Of a stretch of DNA of 64,000 nucleotides, positions 32,179 to 42,207 are shown piece by piece (position 1 is the stretch's first letter; each line of letters opens with the position of its first letter). The notes below the pieces were generated by a model, which saw only the letters and a program-made list of their open reading frames with translations, was not told where the DNA came from and ran no database searches. Source of the DNA: Plasmodium coatneyi (taxonomy: Eukaryota > Apicomplexa > Aconoidasida > Haemosporida > Plasmodiidae); contig NC_033567.1 in NCBI RefSeq assembly GCF_001680005.1, positions 1,116,001-1,180,000 of the forward strand, in the 5' to 3' direction. The position numbers were made by a program, and so were the translations under genes.

Positions 32179-33931
32179 TCATCCCATAGAGGCATAATAT
32201 AGCATAGAATAGAATAGGATCAACAATGGTGCTACACACACACTAATATATAGAAGGGCCTTTACGTTTCTTCCTCCCATCACCCCTAACAACTTCCCTC
32301 TAAACCCACCTCGTCCTAACTTCCTGCTTCCACCCCTAACACCTTCGACTCCCCCTAACTTCTCAGTCCCTTCCGTTTCTCCTTCATGCGAAACAACCTG
32401 ATCTTCAGATGGTTTGCATTTTAGTATTTTTTTGGACAAATTTTTTCCTCCCTTCGAAAACAAAAATTTCAACAGTAGAAAGAGGATTACCAGGCCAATG
32501 ATTATATAAATTGCGGAGGCAGCCATGGCGATAGGTTCAAACTTAGCTCTGGTGTCCGTCGAGATCACACCACCAAGGAGCCCGCTTGCAGTACTCTGAA
32601 ACCACATAAAGAGGAAAAGCGCAACTAGTAGGAACGGTATCCATTCATGTTTTCTAATATCACCACGAAATAATCTACATATAAATCTATCACGCCAACT
32701 TTTTTTCCTACTACATTGTGCTTCATTCATTTCTTCATGCTTTGATTTTTTTAATTCCACCTTGGGTTGTGGTTCTTCAGGTGGTGATTGTGTTAATTCT
32801 CTTTCAGGAGGTGAATCTTCTGGTAGTGATTCTTCAGGTGGTGATTGTGTTAATTCGCCTTCAGGAGGTGATTCTTCAGGAAGTGAATCTTCAGGTGGGT
32901 TGTTAGGGGTGGTGGAAGGAAGGTTGTTAGGTGGTGAATCTTTGGGTGGTGAATTATTCAATTCACCTTCGGATGACGAATCTTTGGGAAGGGTGTTAGG
33001 AGTGTTGGAAGGAAGTTTGTTAGGTGGTGATTCTTCAGGGAGTGAATCTTTGGGTGGGTCGTTTGGGGTGGGAGGAAGGTTGTTAGGTGGTGTATATTCT
33101 TTAAGAAGGGATTCTTTAGAATTGGATTTTTTGTATCGGTGGCCACAGAATGGGTCCTTATATTTTGGTGGTGTTCGTTTATTTGTGTTGTTCTTGGGGC
33201 AGGAATTTGTACTATTACCACCAAAGGGGTATTTACTTTCCTTCACAGAGGGGTATTTATTTTGTTTGTGCTGTTTTGTTTTTATCCTACTTCCACTTGT
33301 AGATAATGATGATGATCCTGCAACCGTGGTTATGGTGCTTGGATCGGGCAAATCATATAAATCACGTAAACAACCACTTCGTCGCCCTTTACTCCATGAT
33401 GATGGTGTGGTATTTCCCCATTTTGCGCTCCATGTGGATGCGTTACATCCTGACGTGGTCTTTCCCCATGATGGGGTTGCGTGCACCATGACCTAAAAAA
33501 AAAAAAAGAGGAAGAGATAAGGAATGTGTGTTCATAAATCATAGAGTGTATAAGTATTACCATTAAAAAATGAAAGAAGGAGGGCGGGGGGAAGGGGAAG
33601 TTCCCTTCCCCCCCCCTCCTTCCTTCTAAGCCCCTCCTCACTCAGCAGAAAGAAACAAAAAAAAAAATTTTTTCTTTTCTCTCTTTATATTTTTAGCGCA
33701 AAAATGGAATGAAAAAATGTTCATTCATAATCATAATAATAAATGTATGTATCTGTTTGTGTGTCAAATGTGTGTATGTCACAAATATATATATATATTT
33801 TTTTTTTATTTTATATAGGTGTGTAACAGTTGCTGCAGCTGCAGGAGCTCCTATTATCTTACATGACGTGGATATTGCCAGAGGTAGAGTATCAAACTAA
33901 AAATTAGGACTTTCGCAGGGAATGGTGCCAT
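32179..33931 (-). CDS. Exported-type protein with Pro-rich tract and extended C terminus
   Basis: Exon 1 (33863-33931) encodes the 23-residue signal peptide MAPFPAKVLIFSLILYLW... and ends CAT before GTAAGATAATAG. Exon 2 (32179-33492) begins GTCATGGT after a T-rich acceptor. The protein starts VMVHATPSWGK and contains RDLYD (fits the RxLxE/Q/D export motif) at about residue 66. A long Pro/Glu/Ser tract (SPPEGELTQSPPEE units) follows, then a basic block (SWRDRFICRLFRG), a helix at WIPFLLVALFLFMWFQ and a second helix at AIYIIIGLVILFLLLKFLF. A Gly/Arg-rich tail then leads to a third hydrophobic segment (LLYISVCVAPLLILFYSML). It is the closest paralogue of the 23959-25346 gene, whose product stops before the third segment. 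Here the donor is intact. Confidence 0.78.
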
Positions 33932-35026
33932 TTTTATTTTGCTTCTTTTTTTTGTTTTTTGTTTTTTAATGTTAAAAAAAAGTGTTTAAAATGAAAAATT
34001 TCCTTTTTCTAATTTATATTAATAGGTTGTACGATTCTTCTTTTTCCTTTTTTTTTCTTTAATGTGAAATGTTTAATTAAGTCGTTTGTGCATATAACTT
34101 ATTATTTGTTATTTGTGTGTGTTACATATATATATTTTTAAATAAAGAAATAATTTTATTACAACGTACAAAAATAATTATACATATGTAGAAAAAATAA
34201 TCATTATTTTAAAAAAAGTACATTTTAAAAGTACATATTATGTTGTTTTCAAGAATTAGATAAAATTTTGGTTTTCATATTCCTGATGAAAAGAAAAGAA
34301 TTAATATACACCCCTTTCAACTGTATGTCGCGCTTCCTTTAGCGATATAATAAGTTCGAATTACGTATATTTTGAAGAGTAAAATTTTGTTTGCGCTCCA
34401 AATTTCTACTTCTTTAATGTAGTTATAATGTTGAGTAAAAAGTATTTAAAATTAGAAAGTTAGATTTTTTGCATATGAGCATGTTAGGGAGAGTGGAATT
34501 TCTTCGTTTTCTGGTGTAGGTGTGTGTAAGGGGGGTGTAAGAAGCAGGTGGAATGAGTGGAATTTTTTTCAGGTGTTGGTTGTGTGGAAGGGGGTGTAAA
34601 GGAGATGGATTTTGTTCTTAGGTGTGAAAGAGGGTTATAAGGGGTGGGGGAAGGGGTGGAATTTTTTTCAGGGTGTGGGGGGTTAGTAATTCTACTTAGG
34701 TTTGTAGCGGCGTTAGGTGGGTGTAAGGAAGAGGTGGAATTTCTTCTTTTTTAGATGTGTATGGGGAAGGGGCATTATTATTTTATTTTACTGTATTATT
34801 CTATTTTGTGTGTAGGAACGCATTTTATTTTGGTGTATTATTCTATTTTTAGTGTAAGCAGATTTTGTTTTATTTTAGTGTGTATTATTCTATTTTTAGT
34901 ATAAGCTCATTTTATTTTAGTATGTGTGCGTATGAACATATGAAAAAAAATGCTTATATACCTGTATTATTGTTGATTCATCTGAATGAAGATGTTTATG
35001 TAGATGTTTATCACCTAGATGTTCTT
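33932..35026. other. Intergenic spacer
   Basis: AT-rich, then G-rich GGTGTAAG-type patches at 34500-34700 resembling 25970-26180. No gene is supported. Confidence 0.45.
34780..34930 (+). repeat. Degenerate tandem repeat, about 40-base units
   Basis: Four successive copies of a unit built from ATTTTATTTTAGTGTGTATT and ATTCTATTTTTAGTGTAAGC are recognisable, with small length changes. Confidence 0.6.
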
Positions 35027-36939
35027 TCATCTATATGATGATCTTGAGGATGCTGATGTATATGGGATGGAATATTCTGTTGTAGTTTCTGTTAGGTTGG
35101 TTCTAGAATATGTTTCTGTAGAAGAGTCGTCGTCGTCATCATCGAACTCATAAGATTCTCTCCTAAGAGATCTTTTTTTTCTGTTGTTCCCAGAGCGCTT
35201 ATGTTTCTGAAAGGAGAAGTGTGATTTATACAAAAAAAAAAAAAAATGAAAAGGAGGTGTTATGGTGTTAGTGTGGTAGGGTGGTAGGTGGGTTGTTAGG
35301 TGGTGGGTGGGTTGTTAGGTGGTATGGTAGTAGGTGGGTTGTTAGGTGGTATGGTGGTATGGTGGTAGGTGGGTTGTTAGGTGGTATGGTGGTAGGTGGG
35401 TTGTTAGGTGGTATGGTGGTAGGTGGGTTGTTAGGTGGTATGGTGGTAGGTGGGTTGTTAGGTGGTATGGTGGTAGGTGGGTTGTTAGGTGGTATGGTGG
35501 TAGGTGGGTTGTTAGGTGGTATGGTGGTAGGTGGGTTGTTAGGTGGTATGGTGGTAGGTGGGTTGTTAGGTGGTATGGTGGTAGGTGGGTTGTTAGGATG
35601 GTGGTAGTGTGGTAGGTGGGTTGTTAGGATGGTGGTAGGGTGGTAGGTGGTAACATTGTAGTCGTTCTTACCTTGTAAAGGAAGGAAGCGAACAAAAATG
35701 CTGGTAATGCTATTGCTCCTGCTACAGCAGGAATGGCTGTCTCAGGAACAGACAGAGCAGATATTAGGGTGGCAAGAATTCCTCCATCCTTGGGAGAGTC
35801 TGCATGTAGTTTTTGTGGTGCTGCTACTGGTTGTGATAGTGTTGGTGCTGTGTCAGGTTCTGGTGGCTGTTCGGCGGGTGGTGGAGGAGGTTGGGGTGGT
35901 TTGGATTCGGTTTCCTTGTCAATTTGTTCAAATGTGGTACGCAACTCCTCCATTTTATTGAAAAATTTATCAGCTTTAAGATGCACTACGGGAGTTATTT
36001 CTTCCATTTCCTTCTTTGGAACTTCTCTATCCTCGTCATCCTTCCTACTTTTTTCATTACATGCACTCCCCTCATTTATTTCCCCCATTTTGTTTATAAT
36101 GCCTCGATCCCTAAACCATCTACAAATATCCCGGAAAATATTAGTACCTCCATCCGTTCCATCCACTGTGAATGTATTTTCATATATACACTCCTCAGAT
36201 TCCCATGGTTTAAATACCCCGTCTAAATTACTTATTGCTGTAAATACATAATTAATATTCTCCTTATTTATGCCAGATTTAAATACATATAAGTATAACC
36301 ACAAGTTTAATAAATCACATGGTGCATACGGCTTAATGTTGCGCAAATTTACGTCTATCCCATTCAATTTATACGTGCTGTCGTTATTTCTTACTTTACC
36401 TAAATTCCTTATAAGAATTTTACAAAAACAATTGTGAAGATCACGTTCCCTGACGCCGTGACCTTCTACAACTTCGTCGCAAACGGCTGTGAAAACATAA
36501 TTCTCATCGTCTTCATGTAGTTCCTTGTTGAATGCTTCAAATAGACCATACACTTGGTTCTTACCTATACCCTGAAAATACGAATGAAAAAGGAGGACAA
36601 GTATATATATTCCTTTTTATATATATTAATGTTTTACACTGACCACCCCTAACACAACCTTCCCTTCCACCTACCACAACTAACAACCTTCCTTCCACGA
36701 ACCACCACCCTAACAACCGTCCTCTCACCTACCACCCACCTAACAATCCACCAACTACTACTTTCTACCTGGAGTGGAATGCATACATTATTATTAAATA
36801 CTCCTTAAAATAAAAGAGATAAAAAGGAAGAACTGTGCTTACCCATCGGGTTTGAAAAAATTTTTCGACATTCTCGTCCACATTATCATCCTTTTTGTTG
36901 ACCATTTTCTCGTCGATTTCAGAGGTGGTGTGCCTGCAG
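35027..36939 (-). CDS. Divergent multi-exon KIR/SICA-like variant antigen (5' incomplete)
   Basis: Visible exons are a small one at about 36843-36939 (HTTSEIDEKMVNKK... to FFQTRW, then GTAAGC), a large one at 35672-36571 and the tail at 35027-35206. The large exon starts GIGKNQVYGLFEAF, has PCDLLNLWLYLYVF in the place of the usual FFYYWxG signature, a Pro-rich stalk (PPQPPPPPAEQPPEP) and the helix IPAVAGAIALPAFLFASFLYK ending at GTAAGA. The tail is KHKRSGNNRKKRS..., with an Asp run, ending SSRSSYR. The small exon starts in a split codon, so at least one further upstream exon exists; I could not place it. Few cysteines and a multi-exon ectodomain set it apart from its neighbours and recall SICAvar gene build, but the typical SICA C-terminal exon is absent. 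Minisatellite arrays of opposite orientation fill the introns on both sides of the large exon. Confidence 0.68.
35270..35660 (+). repeat. 27-base G-rich minisatellite in a KIR-like intron
   Basis: Nine or more nearly perfect 27-base units made of GGTGGGTTGTTA plus GGTGGTATGGTGGTA lie between the membrane-helix exon and the tail exon. The unit shares its 12-base core and its length with the array at 19480-19625. All three reading frames stay open through the array, which creates long but spurious frames. Confidence 0.9.
36640..36770 (-). repeat. C-rich minisatellite remnant in the upstream intron
   Basis: Units such as CCACCTAACAACC and ACCTACCACC are the reverse complement of the array at 35270-35660, on the other side of the same large exon. 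Confidence 0.65.
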
Positions 36940-38556
36940 GAAGGGAAGTAAAAGATATGCAATTCATGTGCTCCGAAATAATGATCATCATGATGAAAGA
37001 ATACGTTGGTAATTTTCTTGTTCCTTTTTCATTCAAACATTCAGTATCAACCTTATAATCACCCTTACAATAAACCTTATAATTAGTCTTACTTGTTGAT
37101 TGGGAATTGGGTTCGGGGGGTTGTAGATTGGGTCTTTTACTTTGTTATTTTTGTTTTTTAAATTTCTTCCTGTGTAATTTTTTTCTTTCTATTTCATTCT
37201 CTCCCATTAGGATTCTGAATTCCTGTATTCCCTTTTGAAAAAAAAGAAAAAGAAGAAAATACTCACACTTTACTTATTTATTTTTTTTTTTTTCTTTATT
37301 CTTTTTTCTCTTAATACAGTATAATTTTGTGTACCCCCCTAAACAACTAAGTAGCAGGCCACATTGTTGAACCTAAAACCTGAACCTACTCTCACACCCT
37401 GAACCTCAATCCCCCTCACACCAACCCCCCACAATCACCTACCACAATTACACCACACTTAACCCCTCACACACTATCATTTCTTTCATTCCTTTTCCTT
37501 CAATCTCATTCCTTCCACACCTTTCCCTTCACTTCATACACTTCCTCCCGCCTTCTTCCTTCCTTCTCTCCTTTTCATTACACCTTTTCTTCTTTTTCCT
37601 TCTTCCTTAAACCTTCCCTTTTTTTTCTTCCTATTCCTTTTTTATTTATTCTTTCCTTTCTTCCCTTTCTTTTCTTTTCTTTATACCTTCCCTTATATCT
37701 TCATACTCTTTCTCCCATAGGTGCACACTCCTGCACACTTCCCCCTAAGCATACTTCTTTTTTTTTTTTTTTCTTCCTTCCCTTTTCTTTTTCCTTCCTT
37801 GCTTTTTTCATCCTTCCTTTTCTCTTCTTCCTTTCCTTTTCCTTCTTTCTTTCCTACTTATTCTTTCTTATTCCTTTCTTTTCCTCCTTTCCTTCATATT
37901 CCTTATTATTCCTTTCTTTTCTTTCTTTCCTTCATATTCCTTGTTATTCCTTAGACCACTTCCTTTCCTTCTTTCCTTCCTCCTTCCTCCTTCCTTCTTT
38001 CCTTCTTTGTATACATTCTTTTTTCCTTCTTCTTTGCATACGTTCTCTTTTTTTTTTCTTTGCATACGTTCTCTTTTTTTTTTTCTTTTCATTCATTCCT
38101 TAATTTTTTTTTCTTTTACTTTTCTTTTTAATTTTTCCTTCTTTAAAAAAAAAAATAAGCAACCTCACCTCCACCCTAACAACATTCCGTCCACCCCTAA
38201 CACAACCTTCCTTCCACCAACCACCCCTAACAGGCCTTCCTTCCACCAAAAACCCCTAACAACCCACCTAACAACACACCTAGCAACCTTCCTTGCACCT
38301 ACCACCCACCTAACAACCTTACTTCCATCCACTTCGTTCACCTACTTGCTTGAAAAAAAAAATGACTTCACAATATAATGTTGTTAATATTATGTGAGAG
38401 TTATGCACATACTATGTGCATAATTATTCATATTATGATGTGCATATATGTAGAGCATCCTCCCCCTTTTTATGCGCAGCTGCATATTGCGCAATAAACT
38501 TAGGTGATGTATACATAAGAATATATGTGTACATATTTTGCTATTTGAACTTATAG
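36940..38556. other. Spacer with pyrimidine-rich tract
   Basis: From about 37440 to 38150 the plus strand is almost pure pyrimidine (CCTTCCTTTT units, T runs). It contains no supported gene. CCACCTAACAACC-type units appear again at 38160-38335. The missing first exons of the genes on either side may lie here, for example an ATGACTTCACAATATAAT start at 38362 for the plus-strand pir copy. Confidence 0.5.
37367..37410 (-). repeat. Degenerate telomere-type repeats, C-rich on the plus strand
   Basis: TTGAACC, TAAAACC, TGAACC and CCTGAACC follow one another with small gaps. They resemble the complement of GGGTTYA in the orientation opposite to the site at 26022-26037. Confidence 0.4.
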
Positions 38557-39812
38557 GTGAACAAATTAAAAGAATCATTACCTTCATATAGAGACTTCTA
38601 CAAAAAGTTCAATGGAGGCATGTCCAACTGTGAGACCGGCACGGGGTGGCACACTCAAATAAAGTATAAATTAGAAGAGGATGGGGAACCTAATATTAAA
38701 AATCATGCCAAAAAAATTGTTGGAGCATTGTGTTATGTATATAAAATGAAGGGGGGGAAAAACCCCCCTCCTCCGCCCCAAAATAATGAGTATTGCAATT
38801 TTTTCTATTTTTGGGTCGGAAATATGTTATTTAAGGCATTTAAGGGTGATAGAACATCATTCAATAAAGCTATGGGAAAAGTTAAAACAGCAGTAGAAAG
38901 TAGTACAAGTGATCATGGTTGCACATTTTCATGCAATAATAAAAAGCACAGTAAATTTTTCACACAGAGAAAATTGTTATTTGAATACCTCAAGGATAAA
39001 GACACTATACATGAACAAATAAAGAATCGTGGTGGTGGTTCTTCCACCCGCAACTGCACTGAGAAGTACCATAAGTACTTAGAGAAAATTACTGATGCTT
39101 ACACGACCATGAATGCACAACATACTGGGAAAACCGATACATTTTGCAACGAATTTGGGGAAAAATTCGAAGAATGGAAATTAAATGAAGTGGAAAAATT
39201 GAAATGTACGGTAATACCTACAACAAAGAATGGAGCAACATGAGTTGACTCCACAATCGAAACCAACAGTGCTCACCCCTCCTTTCCACAGTTATTCCAT
39301 CTTCTGCAGCAGTATTACTAGGGTAACAAGTAATTGCTTTAGTTCTATATAAGGTATATATATATGACGAATATATGCATAATAACATTTTATTCATATT
39401 TACTTCTTTTATATATGTGCAGTAAATATAAAAAAGGGGGGAAAAGTATATGTATATATATATGTACATATTTGTACTCTTCCCTTATTTAATTCCTCTT
39501 TCTCCCTCCACTCCTTTCCTTTATTGTTAGTACAATCTTCTACCCTCCTGGGTCGGTAACTACTTTGCAAAGAACAATAAAAGTAGAAGTAGACGGAACA
39601 CAAGAAAAAAAAGATCAATCAACCACGAATTGAACGACTCATCACACAGTTCAACAAAAATTACAACAGCAGCAGGTTCAGAATCAAATTTCACAGATAG
39701 TTCTACAGTATATTCTGCTCCATACACTGTTGCAACATCTACCAGGAAGGAAAGAACAAACAATAGCAGACCGCAGCAGAGACGAAATAATATTAGTTAT
39801 GGTCGCATGTGA
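38557..39812 (+). pseudogene. KIR-like (pir) gene broken before the membrane helix
   Basis: Exon 2 starts at 38557 after TTATAG and encodes a good pir domain (VNKLKESLPSYRDFYKKF, CNFFYFWVGNML). The frame stops at TGA 39241-39243 shortly after LKCTVIPTTKNGAT. The membrane-helix coding stretch follows at about 39285-39352 in another frame and has its own TAA, so at least one indel and one stop separate the domain from the membrane anchor. A GTATAT donor follows the expected ...YK codons. The tail exon at 39531-39812 is intact (YNLLPSWVGNYF to NISYGRM). It is the only plus-strand pir gene in the island. As written it would make a soluble ectodomain, if any product. Confidence 0.75.
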
Positions 39813-39999
39813 TGTTGTATGTAACAACACACACATTGTAGCATATTGTTTGTAGAACACACACAAATGTGTGTGCAATCTCCACTTTATTCTTCTTCAT
39901 TTTAAATAACATATATTATTTAAAACAAGTTTTTTTTTTTTTTTTTAAAGAAGGAAAAAACAAAAAAAACATGAAAAACATTGCTGTATTTACAACTTG

Positions 40000-40002
40000 T
40001 AT

Positions 40003-40034
<32 letters not shown>

Positions 40035-40040
40035 ACAACT
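40000..40040 (+). repeat. (ACA)n microsatellite
   Basis: About eleven consecutive ACA/CAA triplets lie between the pir pseudogene and the next exported-type gene. Confidence 0.85.
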
Positions 40041-40090
40041 ACTACAACAATCCTTGCATAACAATACAATTTATAAGTTGGATTTACAAC

Positions 40091-41082
40091 TTATAATTTG
40101 TATTTTTTATATTTGGAACGTTGGATGTATTTTTTTCGAGCTCTACAGTAGTAGAATCCAAGTAAAGCACCTATTGCAAGGAGTGTCATGATTGTAACAA
40201 CTGAGTCTGCCCACGTTAGTTCTCTTGCTGCTCCATAGAAAACTTTAAGAGTTCCTACATTGGAGTTTGCAAAATGCAGAATGTACATACAGAAGAGTAG
40301 GATGACCAATATCAGCAGTAGTAAGGTTCTATGCTTAAATTTTCCATATTTACATTTTTTATACAACCTTCGACATTTGTCTCCAAAAGTGTTCTTATTA
40401 TTTTGGTTCCTTCTTCCACAGGATGAATTCTTTCCTTCATATGGTAAATGTGTTAAATCTACTCTTGAATCGAACTTTGAATCAAAATTTGAAGTTGTTC
40501 TTTTATGTGGTTCATTTAGCATAGTGCTCTTAATGGGGTTGTCTTCATTACTTCCATTATAAAATTTACTCCGTAGTCGTGTTCCTACACTAGATTCGCT
40601 CGTCACCGATCCTGTAGTGCTCTCATCTGACGAATCATATGGGCCAGATGGGCTGGTTGTTGTACTACTACTTTTTGACATGCTACCCCATGGGGTTGCG
40701 TGTACCATGACCTAAAAAAAAAAAAAAGGGTGCACATTCATAATTTACATAACACATATAAAAGTATTACCATTAAAAAAGAAAGGAAGGGTTGGACGGA
40801 AGGAGGAAGGGAAGGATGTTTTCTTCCCTTCCACCCCCCTTCCCCCTTTTTCCTTTCACCCTTAACAACCTTCTTTCCACTCACACTCTTTCCTTCACTC
40901 AGCAAAAATGAATACAATGTTCATTCATAATCATAATAAAAATGTATGTATGTGTGTGTGTGTCACAAATTTTAAGAATGTAGTAGTTCTTATCTTACAT
41001 GACGCTGATATTGCGCCCAGAAGAATAGGAGTACGAAGATGAGGAGTATTGAACGTTTTGCATAGGTTAAAGGTGCCATCAT
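40091..41082 (-). CDS. Exported-type protein, two exons (island family member 4)
   Basis: Exon 1 (40999-41082) encodes a 28-residue signal peptide (MMAPLTYAKRSILLIFVLLF...), ending CAT before GTAAGATAAG. Exon 2 (40091-40711) begins GTCATGGT and encodes VMVHATPWGS, a Ser/Thr-rich stretch, HLPYEGKNSSCGRRNQ, the basic block DKCRRLYKKCKYGKFKHR, and a membrane helix at TLLLLILVILLFCMYILHFA. A second helix follows at VVTIMTLLAIGALLGFYYC, then a short Lys/Arg tail. It is closest to the 17921-18736 protein in the membrane-proximal part and to the other two in exon 1 and the first residues of exon 2, so it links both halves of the family. A second ATG directly follows the first and either may be used. 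Confidence 0.78.
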
Positions 41083-42207
41083 TTTGGTCCTCTTCTTTGT
41101 TTGTTTTTTTTTTCCTTTTCTTTTTTAATATAAAAAAAGGTTTTTAAAATGAAAAAATTTTTCTTTTCTAATTTACATTAAATAGGTTGTATGGATTGGT
41201 TATGATGATGATGATTATTATTATTATTATACATTTTTCTTTGTGTTGAACATAGAGAATGTGTTAAATTCAATAGTATTCTGTGCACGGCTGATTTACT
41301 GCCTCTTTTTTTTTTATAATGTGAAAAGTTTAATTTAAGTCGTTTGGGCGCATTTCATTAGTTATTCTTCCTTTTGTGTGTGTATATATATTTTTTAAAA
41401 TGAAAAGGAATATAACATTACAACGTACAAAATTATATACATATAGAAAAGAAATAATCATAATTTAAAATAATGGTCGAAAAAAAAAAAAGAAAAAAGA
41501 GTAGTTCATTTTTTTTAATTGCACATATAATTATGTATGCTGTTTCAAAAAAGGAAGTTCGTTAGTATTTCTTCAAAAAAAAAAAATTAATGTGAGCATT
41601 TATTTCTTTCTCATTATATATTGTCGCCCCCCCCACTCCCTCCCCCCTTCTTCTTCTAACGGTGTGCAATGGAAGGAGGAGTAGCAAATTATGCTCACAT
41701 ATTTTGAGCATATTGCAATTATGAATGTTTGTGCTTAACATTTTTGTTCTTTAGAAGTGTTCAGATAAATGGGTGAATAGAAACAGCTAGAAAAAAAAAT
41801 GAGTCGGATTTTTTGAACGTTGTTAGGAAGGAATGTTGTTAGTTTCTTCTTCTTTTTTTAGGAAATATGAAGAGAACATGGTAGAAACTTTTTTGCTCCC
41901 TTTTTTTTTTTTTTTTTTTGGGGGGGGACCTTTTTATCTTTTTTTATTTTAATAATTTTGTTTTTCCTTCTTTCTTATTTTAAAGAATATAGAAGGAAGG
42001 GCAAAAAAGCAATTACACAAAAATAGATATAAAAGAGAAAAACGAAAAATTAAACAAGAAGAAAAGAAAGAAGGAAGGAAAGGAAGGTCATTTTGCATCT
42101 TTCCTTACACTGTATATATAAACTGTGTTCACGGTGTTATTTATTGTTCCTTCCGTGGGAGTGGAACATCACATTAAATCAGTGTTACATTTCAAAATGT
42201 GTGTGTT
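41083..42207. other. Intergenic spacer
   Basis: AT-rich with T and A tracts and a GATGATGAT/TTATTATTA patch at 41200-41230. The 40740-41000 part upstream matches the introns of the other exported-type genes. No gene is supported. Confidence 0.45.

Noticed and set aside
32762..33496. Plus-strand frame of 244 codons
   Set aside because: It is antisense to the Pro/Ser-rich exon of the exported-type gene. The minus strand has the signal peptide exon, the splice sites and paralogues.
35281..35615. Two overlapping plus-strand frames of 89-108 codons encoding VVGGLLGGM-type repeats
   Set aside because: They are translations of the 27-base intron minisatellite. The unit is a multiple of three, so frames stay open by chance.
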